56,855 nt of DNA from Deltaproteobacteria bacterium (GCA_029938605.1 JAOZUO010000037.1:1-56855); one strand, 5' to 3'; shown: positions 16,763 through 26,210, counted from the stretch's first letter. Notes: generated from the letters alone by a model not told the origin. A program made the numbers and translations.

Positions 16763-18127
16763 ATGATCTCCCTATTTGAAAAGCAGGCGAGGCGGCTGGT
16801 CATTCGGGACGTGGCGGTGTTGGACCCCCGGGACGGGACGGTGACGCCGCACCGGGACGTACTGTGCAACGGTGGGTTCGTGGCGGCCATCGCCGGCCCC
16901 GGAGACCTTTCCGCTGAGCTCACGAGCGGTGCCCAGTCCATCGATGCGCGCGGATATTTCGCGCTGCCCGGGCTCATCGACTGCCACCTTCACATGGCCG
17001 GTGTTTTCCAGCTCGAGCCGCCTGACCTCGGTGAGGCGCTGGCCATGCCGCGGCAGATGGGCAAGAATCTGCGGGCGTTGATTCAATCCGGCGTGACCAC
17101 GGTACGGGACATGGGCGCACCGGCCAAGGTGGCCGTGTGGCTGCGCGAGCGCGCGGCGGAGGGGCGCCTGGAGTCGCCGCGCATCCTGACTCCCGGTCCG
17201 GTGTTCACGGCGCCGGGCGGCTATCCCGCCTTCATGGAGGAGCTGCCGCCGGCGGTGGCCTGGGGGCTCGGACAGGTGAAGATAGGCCTGGAGCACCCCG
17301 ACGAGGCCCGACGGTATGTGGACGAGCTGGCCGAGCTGGGGGTGGACCACATCAAGGCCATGTACACGTCGGAGGACTACGACGATCAGCGCACGCCCCT
17401 GCCTCGTTTGGGGGACGCGCAGCTACGCGCGCTGACCGAACGCGCCCACCACCACAACCTGCCCGTGGCCGTCCATCACGTCTGGCTCAAGGATCTGGGT
17501 CCGTTGCTGGAGCTGGACTTCGATTCCCTGGAGCATCTGACCCTGGATGGGGTGATGGAACCGGGCCACGTGAAGCGCATCAAGGAGCGGAATCTGCCCG
17601 TCACCACGACCTTCATGACCTATGGGATCATCGACTTCATCGAGGAGATGGCCGATCTGCTGCAGCGCTATGGGGAGACGCTCTTCGAGCCCGGAGCCCT
17701 GGCTCGGGTGCATGGGATGGTGAACCAGATCCGGAGTCGCCAACTGGACATGCAGGGTTTTGGCTGGAACTTCATCGAGACGGGGATCCAGTACTCCCTC
17801 AAGAACCTGCAGTGGTTGCGAGAGGCGGGGGTTCGGGTGGTGGCCGGCACCGACCAGGGAGGCGCCATCACCCCCTTCGGGCAGATCGTCTGGGAGCTAC
17901 GCTCTTTTGTGCGCGGGGGGTGTACGCACCTGGAGGCCCTACAGGCGGCGACCTCCGAGGCCGCCGAGGCCCTGGGAAGGCCCGAGCTGGGCGCCCTGCG
18001 GCCGGGGGGACCGGCGGACGTGATCCTGGTAGCGGCCAACCCGGCCCAGGACGTGCGCGCTCTGGAGAACGTGGACGTGGTCATCCGCGACGGCATCGTC
18101 TTCAAGAACTGGATCGGCGCCCGCTGA
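16763..18127 (+). CDS. Amidohydrolase family metal-dependent hydrolase
   Basis: A 454-residue cytoplasmic TIM-barrel hydrolase. Metal-site motifs are visible: GLIDCHLHMAG (HxH), DHIKAMY (the Lys expected to be carboxylated), LPVAVHHVW, SLEHLTL (His) and VVAGTDQGG (Asp). The C-terminal LRPGGPADVILVAANPAQDV...VDVVIRDGIVFKN is the usual small beta-sandwich closing segment of imidazolonepropionase/prolidase-like members. I start at ATG 16763, since the longer reading from 16712 lacks conserved residues. No ribosome site is evident, so the message may be leaderless. It could be a dipeptidase, an imidazolonase-like enzyme or a hydantoinase relative; the substrate is unknown. Confidence 0.85.
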   Translation: MISLFEKQARRLVIRDVAVLDPRDGTVTPHRDVLCNGGFVAAIAGPGDLSAELTSGAQSIDARGYFALPGLIDCHLHMAGVFQLEPPDLGEALAMPRQMGKNLRALIQSGVTTVRDMGAPAKVAVWLRERAAEGRLESPRILTPGPVFTAPGGYPAFMEELPPAVAWGLGQVKIGLEHPDEARRYVDELAELGVDHIKAMYTSEDYDDQRTPLPRLGDAQLRALTERAHHHNLPVAVHHVWLKDLGPLLELDFDSLEHLTLDGVMEPGHVKRIKERNLPVTTTFMTYGIIDFIEEMADLLQRYGETLFEPGALARVHGMVNQIRSRQLDMQGFGWNFIETGIQYSLKNLQWLREAGVRVVAGTDQGGAITPFGQIVWELRSFVRGGCTHLEALQAATSEAAEALGRPELGALRPGGPADVILVAANPAQDVRALENVDVVIRDGIVFKNWIGAR

Positions 18128-18162
18128 TCTTCGCCCCTGCTGCGCCTCCCCGGAGTCGACCC

Positions 18163-18190
18163 TTGCACACGCGGCTGGTGCGGCTATGCT
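18163..18190 (+). promoter_or_regulatory. Candidate sigma70 promoter for the 18240-21560 gene
   Basis: TTGCAC (18163-18168) and TATGCT (18185-18190) are 16 bases apart, the same spacer as the stronger promoter at 9773-9800. A start near 18197 would leave a 43-base leader before the ATG at 18240. Both boxes have one or two mismatches. Confidence 0.4.
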
Positions 18191-18239
18191 TAGGGTAGCG
18201 TGACCGCCCATTAGTGAATTGCAGCAGGAGAGACGTAGG

Positions 18240-21200
18240 ATGCACGACCGTCAGCAGACGGTGGTGTGGCGTCGACGGTTGCTGGGGCCCTGGGTGGTGA
18301 CATGTCTACTGCTGGGCAGCACCACCGCCCGGGCGGACACAGCGCGAACATCGACGACCACCGCACCACACAACATTACGTCCCGTTGGTGGGGTCCGCT
18401 GCGGTTGGGAGGTCGGCCCGTGGCGGTGCGCCATCGGAGTCTGGCCCCCACGATGCGGCCCCCCATACGGGTGGCTGCCGGCCCGGCCCGGCGGGTGGCC
18501 CGGTCGCGGCCAGGTGGTGCGAAACTCGGACAGCGCTGTGTGTCCGATGGGCAGTGCGTGGATCCGAACACCATCTGTGAGCGGCGCCGCTGCGTACGGA
18601 TCAAACGCACCATCAACGTCATGTGGTTGTTCTATCGGTCGGCGGATCGGCGCTACACGTCGCTGCTCGGCTTGTACCACCACCGCAAGGGCACGCCGGG
18701 GCTGCGTATCGTAGCGCCTTTGTACTTCCACGTCTGGTCCAAAAGCAGCGACACGCGTGTGGTGCTGCCGCCGTTGTTCGTGCAGCACAGAAACCGTGTG
18801 AAGGAATCTGTCGACACCTTCGTGTTGAATTTCCACCATCACCGATCCAAAGGGGCCGTGGGGTTCAATGTCTGGCCCTTTCTCTTTGCCAAGAGCTACG
18901 GCAAAAAGGGCTTCTCCTTCAGCCTGTTGCCCCTGGTGCACTACTCCCGGCGGGGCAAGGCCTGGTCCATGTACCTGCTGCTGTTTCCTCCCTGGTATGT
19001 GTCACGCAAACCGGGCAAGACCACCTGGGCGGTGTTTCCCTTCGCCGCTGGGAAGACCACCCGACGCCGGTCCTTCACCTGGGTCTTTCCGCTGAACTTC
19101 TACTGGCGAAAAAACACCCGTCGCAGCTACCTGTTCTTCCCTCTGTACTTCGGCCACTCCAGGGGAAACCGCACCATCTCCATGCTATTGCCCCTGTACC
19201 TGTACGACCGCAAGGGCAAGCACCGTCGGCTCTTTTACTCCCCGCTGATGTTCTATAGCCACAACCGGCGTCGACAGAGGTGGTTCCTGTGGTGGACCGC
19301 ACCGCCCATTCTCTTTTCCCGCCGTCCGGGCAGGTCGGTGAACATGGTGTTGCCGCTTTTTTATCACCACTCCGACCGTCCCCGGAAAAACCATCTGTTC
19401 GTCTTTCCGGCCCTGCTCTCGTTTTTTCACCGGCGCGGGGAGGTGCGGACGGGCCTGGTCTCCGGCCTGTTTTCGTACAGACGCGGCCCCCGTCGGTCCC
19501 ACACGGTGCTCTTTCCGCTGTTTTGGCGCTTTCGTGATCACCAGGCCCAGTCGAGCTTCACGATGGTGGGCAACGTCTATCTGCGCCGGGACCGGTCTGG
19601 CTACAGCGGGGCGATGCTGCCGCTACTGTACTTCGGCCGCTCGCGGCATCGAAGTCATCAGATCCTGTTCCCGTTACTGTGGCGTCAGGTGGACCGGTCC
19701 CGCGGACACAGCGTGACCCAGGTCCTGACGGCCTACTGGTGGCGCCGGGGCGATAGCTTTGGCCACGGGCTGTTGCCGCTGTACGGGTACGAGCGTCGTT
19801 ACAGCAAAGCGGGATATGTGTCATCGAAGCTCGGGATCTTTCCATTGCTCTACCACGCCAACGATCGCCACGGTCGGTTGGTGGTGACTCCCCTGGGCGG
19901 CTATGTGCACGATCGCGTGGCGCGGCGAAAGGCGCTGCTGGTGGGCAACGTGTTCTGGCTCCGTTCGCCCCAGCGGACAGCCTGGGGCGTGGTGCCGCTA
20001 TTGTTTCACTACCGGGATCCGGGGCGCAATACCACGGTGGTGTTTCCGTTGTACTGGCGGCTTCGACCGGCCGGTGGCTGGAAAACCGATCTACTGCTGC
20101 CCATCTTCGCGCTGCTGCGGAAACGGCAGAAGAGGTTGGTGGTAGTGGGCCCCGTCTTTCACTATCGGAACCGTTCGGCCACCTACGGCGGTGTGGTGCC
20201 GGCGGTGTTCTGGCACGCGAATCCGAAGAGGCGCAGCTACACGGTCTGGTCCGGGCCGTTTTTGTACCACCAGCGCCGCTCCAAAGTCCTGGCGATGCTG
20301 GCCCCGCTGCTGTATTTCCATCGCCACTCCGGGACGCACTGGTCGGCGACCGTGGTGCCCCTGCTGCACTACCGACGGACCCGTCACTCCTGTCGTCTGT
20401 GGACGCCGCTGTTCGGCTTTGGCGTGAACCGCCAGCGCAAGAGCCACTACGGTTACGTGGGGCCCGTGGGGTGGTCGACCTCTCCGAAAAAGAACGCCCA
20501 GGTTGTGTTTCCACTGTTTTGGCGCTTCGCGAACCGGGAGGCGGGGACCACGTCGGTCGCTGTGGTGCCCCTGTACTTTGGACGCACCACGCCCCGGGGC
20601 CGCACGGACGTGGTGCTGCCCCTGTTCGTACATCGTCGTTACGGCCCCCAGCGCACCGTGGTGCTGTTTCCGCTGGTCTATTCCTTTTCGGACACGAAGC
20701 TCAAATCGCGTACCCTGGTGGCCTTCCCCTTCTACTATTGGCACCGGAAGCGATCCTCGGGCGGGGGGCTGCTTCCGCTGGTCTTCGTAAGATCCGGAGC
20801 TGACGGTGCACGAGACGTGACCGTGGTGCCGCTGTTGCACGTCCGGAAACGTCGACACTCCCTGGCGGTGTTTACGCCTCTGTTCGGCTTTGGCGTGGAT
20901 CGCCAGCGCAAGCGTCACTACGGCTACGTGGGCCCTGTGGGGTGGTCTCGCACTCCGACAAAGAACGCCCAGGTGGTGTTCCCGCTTTTTTGGCGCTTCG
21001 CCGACAAGCGGGCGGGTCGCACCACGGTGGCGGTGGTGCCCCTGCTTACCCACCACTACGACCACCGGACCCGGGAGCACCGGGTGGTATCGCTTCCGGG
21101 GCTCTACGTACGGAGTGGCCCGGCCCGCACGGACGTGGTCTGGTTCCCGCTGCTGTGGCACTTTAGCAGCCCCGAACGGTCATCCACCGTGGTCTTTCCT

Positions 21201-21560
21201 TTGTATTGGGACTTCAAACGCGGCCACCGCCGGCGCACGGTGCTGTTCCCTGTGTACTGGCGTTTCGCCTCCAAAACGCATGTGCGCACGGTAGTGTTAA
21301 ATACCTACTACAGTCGTCACCGCACCGACTCCACCTTCCGCCTGATCATCATGCCGATTCTGGAGGTGGCCCGAAAGCGCCCCGGGGATATCAAGGTGGG
21401 CATCCTCGGCGGGTTGTTCGGCTACGAGCGCATCGGTCGCAATCGCTACCTCAAGCTGTTTTTCGCCCGCATTCGCCTTACGCCCATAGCCCGGACAGTC
21501 GGGCCTCGGCCGGCGTCTGTTAGCGGCCCACCCACGCGGGCAAGCTTCTTTCCGCTGTAA
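18240..21560 (+). CDS. Exported giant protein of ~50 aromatic 'hhPLhhh' repeats
   Basis: A 1106-residue, very basic protein. The ATG at 18240 has GGAG 9 bases upstream; the frame also opens at a TTG at 18219. A signal peptide (LLGPWVVTCLLLGSTTARA, cleavage before D) is followed by a Pro/Arg linker and a small four-Cys module (CVSDGQCVDPNTICERRRC, ~100-118). From about residue 140 to 1085 the whole chain is a repeat of roughly 19 residues: a strand such as VVFPLFWRF, AVVPLYFGR or VLFPVYWRF, then a charged Arg/Lys/His/Ser turn. I count about 50 units, nearly all with Pro at one place and aromatic residues after it. An internal duplication links about 20399-20590 with 20872-21060 (PLFGFGV.RQRK, YVGPVGW, NAQVVFPLFWRFA). 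I do not recognise a named family; an outer-membrane beta structure or extended beta fold is an inference. Confidence 0.75.
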   Translation: MHDRQQTVVWRRRLLGPWVVTCLLLGSTTARADTARTSTTTAPHNITSRWWGPLRLGGRPVAVRHRSLAPTMRPPIRVAAGPARRVARSRPGGAKLGQRCVSDGQCVDPNTICERRRCVRIKRTINVMWLFYRSADRRYTSLLGLYHHRKGTPGLRIVAPLYFHVWSKSSDTRVVLPPLFVQHRNRVKESVDTFVLNFHHHRSKGAVGFNVWPFLFAKSYGKKGFSFSLLPLVHYSRRGKAWSMYLLLFPPWYVSRKPGKTTWAVFPFAAGKTTRRRSFTWVFPLNFYWRKNTRRSYLFFPLYFGHSRGNRTISMLLPLYLYDRKGKHRRLFYSPLMFYSHNRRRQRWFLWWTAPPILFSRRPGRSVNMVLPLFYHHSDRPRKNHLFVFPALLSFFHRRGEVRTGLVSGLFSYRRGPRRSHTVLFPLFWRFRDHQAQSSFTMVGNVYLRRDRSGYSGAMLPLLYFGRSRHRSHQILFPLLWRQVDRSRGHSVTQVLTAYWWRRGDSFGHGLLPLYGYERRYSKAGYVSSKLGIFPLLYHANDRHGRLVVTPLGGYVHDRVARRKALLVGNVFWLRSPQRTAWGVVPLLFHYRDPGRNTTVVFPLYWRLRPAGGWKTDLLLPIFALLRKRQKRLVVVGPVFHYRNRSATYGGVVPAVFWHANPKRRSYTVWSGPFLYHQRRSKVLAMLAPLLYFHRHSGTHWSATVVPLLHYRRTRHSCRLWTPLFGFGVNRQRKSHYGYVGPVGWSTSPKKNAQVVFPLFWRFANREAGTTSVAVVPLYFGRTTPRGRTDVVLPLFVHRRYGPQRTVVLFPLVYSFSDTKLKSRTLVAFPFYYWHRKRSSGGGLLPLVFVRSGADGARDVTVVPLLHVRKRRHSLAVFTPLFGFGVDRQRKRHYGYVGPVGWSRTPTKNAQVVFPLFWRFADKRAGRTTVAVVPLLTHHYDHRTREHRVVSLPGLYVRSGPARTDVVWFPLLWHFSSPERSSTVVFPLYWDFKRGHRRRTVLFPVYWRFASKTHVRTVVLNTYYSRHRTDSTFRLIIMPILEVARKRPGDIKVGILGGLFGYERIGRNRYLKLFFARIRLTPIARTVGPRPASVSGPPTRASFFPL

Positions 21561-21630
21561 CTCTTTGGAGCATCGACCACCTGAATGAGTGATCTTCCCC
21601 CGGCCGGCCTACGTTGTTTTGAGACTGCGG

Positions 21631-21981
21631 TTACGCGCTGTTGAGCTTTTCCATCAGCTGTTTGAGCAGCTCATCCAGGGCTACCTGTTCTGTGTCGTCG
21701 GAGGGCTCGAAGGCTATGCCCATGCCACAGAAGTCGTCGTCCATGCGCACCCAGGCAACCCGCGCGGGAATCCGCAACAGGGCGTCGGCCTGCTCGGCGG
21801 GACCCAGGACCACCACCACGGCGGTGCCTTCCTCGGGCGGCGTGAGGGTTCGGATCTTGAGTCCTCCGGGACCCACATCACCGGTGGAGCTCCAGATCAC
21901 GTCCTCTTTGCCCAGCTCTTGCCAGTCGACCGTCACCTCGAGCGTTTTGCGCTCGTGCTTGCGTTTGTCATCATCCGTCAT
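21631..21981 (-). CDS. PilZ-domain protein
   Basis: A 116-residue single-domain protein. The start at ATG 21981 gives MTDDDKRKHERK, so the RxxxR c-di-GMP motif (R7, R11) lies at the very N-terminus as in stand-alone PilZ proteins. The second motif, normally D/NxSxxG, reads DVGPGG, with Gly in place of Ser, so binding may be weakened. The remaining strands (TAVVVVLGPAEQADALLRIPARVAWV, GMGIAFE) match the six-stranded PilZ barrel. A longer frame to 22047 has no conserved residues. Probable role: c-di-GMP-responsive adaptor. Confidence 0.82.
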   Translation of the reverse strand: MTDDDKRKHERKTLEVTVDWQELGKEDVIWSSTGDVGPGGLKIRTLTPPEEGTAVVVVLGPAEQADALLRIPARVAWVRMDDDFCGMGIAFEPSDDTEQVALDELLKQLMEKLNSA

Positions 21982-22053
21982 GCAACACCTCAGCACCTCA
22001 GTGTGAAAATCCGGTGCATTATAATGATTTTTTGCCCGAATGACCACCAGCCC

Positions 22054-22812
22054 CTATTTCGATTTTATTGGGATCGTATCCACGGACGCAAACTCCGGCT
22101 CGTGCAGAGGCAGCAGGATGTCCGCCATGTTTTTGACCCGTAGGACCTGATCGTAGGCGTCGTAGGCGTTGACGTGGGTTCCCGGTGGGATCACCTCCAT
22201 GTCCAGCGCCTGGATCGCCAACGGAGGCTCCAGATTCTCCCGGACGACGCAGAATCCGGTGATGGCCGCGGTCCCGGAGTCCGTGTCGATGAGCACGGTG
22301 AGCCCGCCCGGGGTGTGGGCCGGGGTGTGCACCACCCGGACGCCGGGCACGATCTCCTGGTCGCCGGTGACCTTGATGATGCGGCCCGCCTCGTCTTGCT
22401 CCTGCACGAACTCTTCCATGTAGCGGAAATCCAGGGGGTGCGGGTCGTACAGCGAAGTGAGCTCCTTTTCGTGGGCATAGAAGGTGGCGTTGACGCACTT
22501 TGCGTCGTTTTCGCAGTGGTCGTTGTGTAGGTGCGTGTGCACCACGATGTCCACGTCCTCGGGGGTGAGGTTCCAGCGGGCCAGCCCCTCCTCAAAGGTG
22601 TAGATCTTCCCGCCGATGGCTTTCTCCCGGGCCTCTGACTGGATCACCCCCATGAGCCCGGTGTCCACCAGGATGGTCTGATCCCCTCCCTCGAGGTACC
22701 AAACGTAGACGGGGATGGTGAGCTGTTCGCCGGTGCCGTGCTGATACGTCATCATGGACTTGTCGAACACCTTGGTGCCCACGACGATGGGGTGGATTTT
22801 GTAGGTCGTCAT
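22054..22812 (-). CDS. Metallo-beta-lactamase-fold hydrolase, lactonase-like
   Basis: A 252-residue MBL-fold enzyme. The zinc motif HTHLHNDHC (HxHxDH) is complete, with later ligands in VVHTPAHTPGG and ITGFCVV (Asp replaced in this block, so the bridging Asp needs checking) and LPLHEPEF near the end. The size, IPVYVWYLEGGDQTILVDTG opening and lack of a rhodanese or flavodoxin domain place it with AHL-lactonase/AttM-like MBL proteins rather than glyoxalase II. The ATG at 22812 has GGAGG 8 bases upstream. Three copies of a TTGCCGGTTGT-like 11-mer lie directly upstream (22825-22858). Quorum-quenching activity is possible but unproven. Confidence 0.82.
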   Translation of the reverse strand: MTTYKIHPIVVGTKVFDKSMMTYQHGTGEQLTIPVYVWYLEGGDQTILVDTGLMGVIQSEAREKAIGGKIYTFEEGLARWNLTPEDVDIVVHTHLHNDHCENDAKCVNATFYAHEKELTSLYDPHPLDFRYMEEFVQEQDEAGRIIKVTGDQEIVPGVRVVHTPAHTPGGLTVLIDTDSGTAAITGFCVVRENLEPPLAIQALDMEVIPPGTHVNAYDAYDQVLRVKNMADILLPLHEPEFASVDTIPIKSK

Positions 22813-22824
22813 GCGATCATCCTC

Positions 22825-22858
22825 CGGTTGTTTGCCGGTTGTTTGCCGGTTGTTCCAT
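22825..22858. repeat. Short tandem 11-bp repeat ahead of the MBL-fold gene
   Basis: About three head-to-tail copies of CGGTTGTTTGC lie immediately upstream of the ribosome site of the metallo-beta-lactamase-fold gene, in the divergent spacer shared with the kinase at 22941. It could be an operator array for a regulator or simple slippage; nothing decides between these. Confidence 0.55.
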
Positions 22859-22940
22859 CGCATCATCCTCCCTTCCACGACCCGAAGCAAGCACCGGGGA
22901 TCGTGCTATAACCCAAGGGCATTATGAGCGGTGAAAGTCC

Positions 22941-25900
22941 ATGACTGATGACAAGCGCAACGCTCCGCGTGGCGGTGAGTCCCCCAATCCGAAGCTGGAG
23001 GGAGTGGGTCTGGACGCCACCTTGCCCGGCGCGCAGCAGTCTTCTTCGAACCCTGAAGACCTGGGTGCTGCCTCTACGTTGCCCCAGCCCCCCGCGTCGT
23101 CGTCGGACCCTGAAGACCTGGGAGCGGCCACCACCTTGCCCGCGGCGTCCGAAGAGTCGCATAGGCCCATAGACGATAGCGACGCCCTGGGGGAGACCGT
23201 GGAGATCTACGCTCCCCCGAAGGTGACCGATCCCCTGGCCAAGCTGCTCGGGGTGGCTGACGGGCTCATCAACCCGGACGCAGGGTCCAACATCACGTCG
23301 GCGGATCCCATCGTGGCGGCCAAGGCCGAGTACGCCCAGCGCTATGAGCTCCGGGAGGAGGTGGGTCGCGGAGGCATCGGGCGGGTGTTGCTGGCCTTTG
23401 ACCCGCGGCTCGGCAGGGAGGTGGCCCTCAAGGAGCTCTTACCCCGCTTCGCTTCGGGCAAGTCCGTGGGGCCGGGTGCCACCCCCACCACCGGGACCTC
23501 CCGTAGCCCGGCGGAGGTGCGGTTTCTGGACGAGGCGCGGATCACGGCCCAGCTGGAGCACCCGGGAATCGTACCGGTGCACGAGCTGGGCCAGCGTGCT
23601 GATGGCAGCATCTTCTACGCCATGCGCATGGTGCGTGGCCGGGATATGAAGAAGGCGCTGCGGGGGCGCGGCCTGCGCGAGCGGCTGGAGCTTATACCGA
23701 ACTACCTGGAGCTTTGTCACGCCATCGCCTACGCCCACAGCCGCGGCGTGGTACACCGGGATCTGAAGCCGGACAATGTGATGCTGGGGGAGTTCGGCGA
23801 GACCGTGGTGCTGGACTGGGGCCTGGCCAAGGTGCGCGGCAAGAAGGACCGGCGCATGGAGGTGCTGGCCGATGAGATGGAGCTGCTCCGCAAGAGCTCG
23901 GGCACCGAGACGGTCATGGGGGCGCCGTTGGGTACCCCGACCTATATGCCTCCGGAGCAGGCCGCGGGGAAGCTCGATGAGATCGACGAGCGGTCGGATG
24001 TCTACTCCCTGGGAGCGATCCTCTACGAGCAGCTCACTGGGCGAACGCCCCATTCCGGAAGCTCGGCCCTCGAAGTGTTGGAGCGGGTGCAAAAGGACGA
24101 GATCGTCCCCCCCGACCAGCTCGAGGGTGAGGCGCCGCCGGAGCTGGCGGCCATCTGCATGCGGGCGCTGGCCCGTCAGCCCGGGGATCGCTACGACAGC
24201 GCCAAGCTCCTGGCCGAAGATGTGCGCCGGTTTCAGGTGGGCGGGCTGGTCCGGGCCCACTCCTACTCCATGTGGGATCTGGCCCGACGTTGGCTGGTGC
24301 GCCATCGCAGGGCCATCGCCGTGGTGTCGGCGCTGCTCACCGTGGCGGCGGCCATGTGGTGGTACCGGGGCTACGCTGACACGCAGCGCAGCGCCCGGGC
24401 GGAGCAGCAGCGTAAGGTGCGGGTCCGGGGCGAGGTGGAGCAGATCCTCTCCGCGGTGGCCCGTGGTCCCAAGGTGAGCAACTGGCTCGACGTCTACACC
24501 TTCAAGCTCATCGCCCTCAAAGAGCCCCTGGTGGAGCAGCGCCTGGTACGCGAGCTGGCGCACCCCGAGGTCCGAGTGCGTATGCTGGTATCCCGCAGCC
24601 TCGGCGGTATGAAGAGCCGGCGGGCCGTAGAGCTGCTTTGCGCCAGGCTGGCCAAGGGCGTGGAGCCCTCCGAGACGGTGGTTATCGCGGTGATCAACGC
24701 CCTGGGGATCATCGGCGACAGCCGGGCCAACGATCCCGTGAGCCGGGCGCGTTTCCATCACGGCCAGTTCGGCGCGGTGTGGCGGAACACCAAGCTGGCC
24801 TTCCGGATGATCCCCCTGCCGCCCCTGCCTAAGACCGGGGGTACGGCGGACCAGCTCGTGGACCGGGGCCGGGACTCGGCGAACAAGGGCTACCGCAAAG
24901 AGGCCATTGCGCTGTACAGCCGCGCCTTGGTGCTCGACCCCAAGCTGGCCCGTGCCCATGTGAATCGCGCCATCGAACGCAAATTATTGGAGAACGTCAA
25001 AGGAGCCCTGGCCGACTATGGTCGCGCCATCGCCCTGGACCCGAAGGACCCGGCTCCCTATCTCAATCGTTCGTATATTCTAAAGAAGCGAAAGCGGTAT
25101 TCCGAGGCCCTGGCGGATCTGGATCGGGTGGTGGCTTCTCCGAAGTATCGTTCCATGGGGCTATCGGCCCGAGCCCTTGTGTACCGACACATGGGGCGCC
25201 TCGATGATGCCCTCAAGGACTATAGAGCCTCTTTTGTGTTGCGCCCCGATCGGGCGACGATCCCCTTTAATATGGCATTTGTCTGGGCCTTCAAGGGGGA
25301 TCCGGCTCAGGCTCTGGCCTTGGTGAATCAGGCCCTCAAGATTCAGCCGAGCTACACCCGGGCGCTGGTGTTGCGCGCATCCATCCGACGGTACCGCGGG
25401 GACCTCGCTGGGGCGCTGCTGGACACCGAGCGGGCGGTGACTCTGGATCCGGCCTACTCTAAAGCGTATCTGGCCCGAGGGCGGGTGGAGCTGGCCCGGG
25501 GACGCAGGGCCGCGGCAAAGGCGGACTTCGACAAGGTCGTCGCCGGCGCGAAGAAGGAGTACTGGCCCTGGGGCGCCCGGGCCGCCTACTATCACTATGA
25601 GCTCGGGCAGTACGCCCAGGCGGCGCGAGACTTCGCCAAGGCGCTTTCTCTTTCTGGCTCCGCGAAGATCGCTCACCAGTACACCATCTTACTGGCGGCC
25701 GTGGCCTTGCGCGCGGGAGATCGAGCCGCAGCGAAGCGGAGGCTGCAAGGGGTCGTGGTGAAAACGCCTCCGGGCGCCTACGGGAGCGCCGTCGGGTTTG
25801 TGACCCGAAAGCTCGATCGCGCCGCCTTCGTCAGGGCCGAGCCCTTCACGTCCCTCCGCAAGGCCTACCTCTCGTTCCTGGAGGGGCTCGGCGCCGAGCT

Positions 25901-26102
25901 CGCCGGCGACCTGCCTGCCGCCCTCAAGGCGTACACCGCCGCGCTTTCGCCCTACCCGTGGGACGACTTCTGGTACGGCATGGCGGCCCACAACGCGAAG
26001 GTTCTCGGCCAGCGACTTTCCCCCAGCGCCCCGGATCCAGACCCGGATCCCGTTCCACGTCCGCAGCCGCGATTACGCCCGCGACCGCGCGTGAGTCCGT
26101 AG
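22941..26102 (+). CDS. Membrane Ser/Thr protein kinase with TPR domain
   Basis: A 1053-residue PknB-type kinase. A ~130-residue disordered N-terminus carries two near copies of an 18-residue unit (PEDLGAASTLP / PEDLGAATTLP). The kinase domain (~133-420) shows GRGGIGRV, VALKE, VVHRDLKPDNVML, LDWGLAK and GTPTYMPPEQ. The usual DFG is DWG, a variant seen in some bacterial kinases that keeps the Asp. A single membrane helix follows (~455-477, RRAIAVVSALLTVAAAMWWY). Outside the membrane comes a HEAT-like stretch (VRMLVSRSLGGMKSRRAVELL), then about ten TPR units (e.g. RAHVNRAIERKLLENVKGALADYGRAIALDPK). The tail ends in a PDPDPVPRPQPRLRPRP linker. Probable role: signal-responsive phosphorylation, with the TPRs binding a partner outside the membrane. 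Confidence 0.88.
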   Translation: MTDDKRNAPRGGESPNPKLEGVGLDATLPGAQQSSSNPEDLGAASTLPQPPASSSDPEDLGAATTLPAASEESHRPIDDSDALGETVEIYAPPKVTDPLAKLLGVADGLINPDAGSNITSADPIVAAKAEYAQRYELREEVGRGGIGRVLLAFDPRLGREVALKELLPRFASGKSVGPGATPTTGTSRSPAEVRFLDEARITAQLEHPGIVPVHELGQRADGSIFYAMRMVRGRDMKKALRGRGLRERLELIPNYLELCHAIAYAHSRGVVHRDLKPDNVMLGEFGETVVLDWGLAKVRGKKDRRMEVLADEMELLRKSSGTETVMGAPLGTPTYMPPEQAAGKLDEIDERSDVYSLGAILYEQLTGRTPHSGSSALEVLERVQKDEIVPPDQLEGEAPPELAAICMRALARQPGDRYDSAKLLAEDVRRFQVGGLVRAHSYSMWDLARRWLVRHRRAIAVVSALLTVAAAMWWYRGYADTQRSARAEQQRKVRVRGEVEQILSAVARGPKVSNWLDVYTFKLIALKEPLVEQRLVRELAHPEVRVRMLVSRSLGGMKSRRAVELLCARLAKGVEPSETVVIAVINALGIIGDSRANDPVSRARFHHGQFGAVWRNTKLAFRMIPLPPLPKTGGTADQLVDRGRDSANKGYRKEAIALYSRALVLDPKLARAHVNRAIERKLLENVKGALADYGRAIALDPKDPAPYLNRSYILKKRKRYSEALADLDRVVASPKYRSMGLSARALVYRHMGRLDDALKDYRASFVLRPDRATIPFNMAFVWAFKGDPAQALALVNQALKIQPSYTRALVLRASIRRYRGDLAGALLDTERAVTLDPAYSKAYLARGRVELARGRRAAAKADFDKVVAGAKKEYWPWGARAAYYHYELGQYAQAARDFAKALSLSGSAKIAHQYTILLAAVALRAGDRAAAKRRLQGVVVKTPPGAYGSAVGFVTRKLDRAAFVRAEPFTSLRKAYLSFLEGLGAELAGDLPAALKAYTAALSPYPWDDFWYGMAAHNAKVLGQRLSPSAPDPDPDPVPRPQPRLRPRPRVSP

Positions 26103-26210
26103 CTGCGGCTACGCCCGCACAATTACACTTGATGTGATCCTATTCAGAGAGGATCATGTCTTTGGCTGTGCCATTTTATGTCCGGTTTCTTGGGAGGATG
26201 GGAGAGAATT

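Noticed and set aside
26093-26112. CGTAGCTGCGGCTACG hairpin after the Ser/Thr kinase as a terminator
   Set aside because: Stem is only 6 bp and no T run follows; too weak to call.
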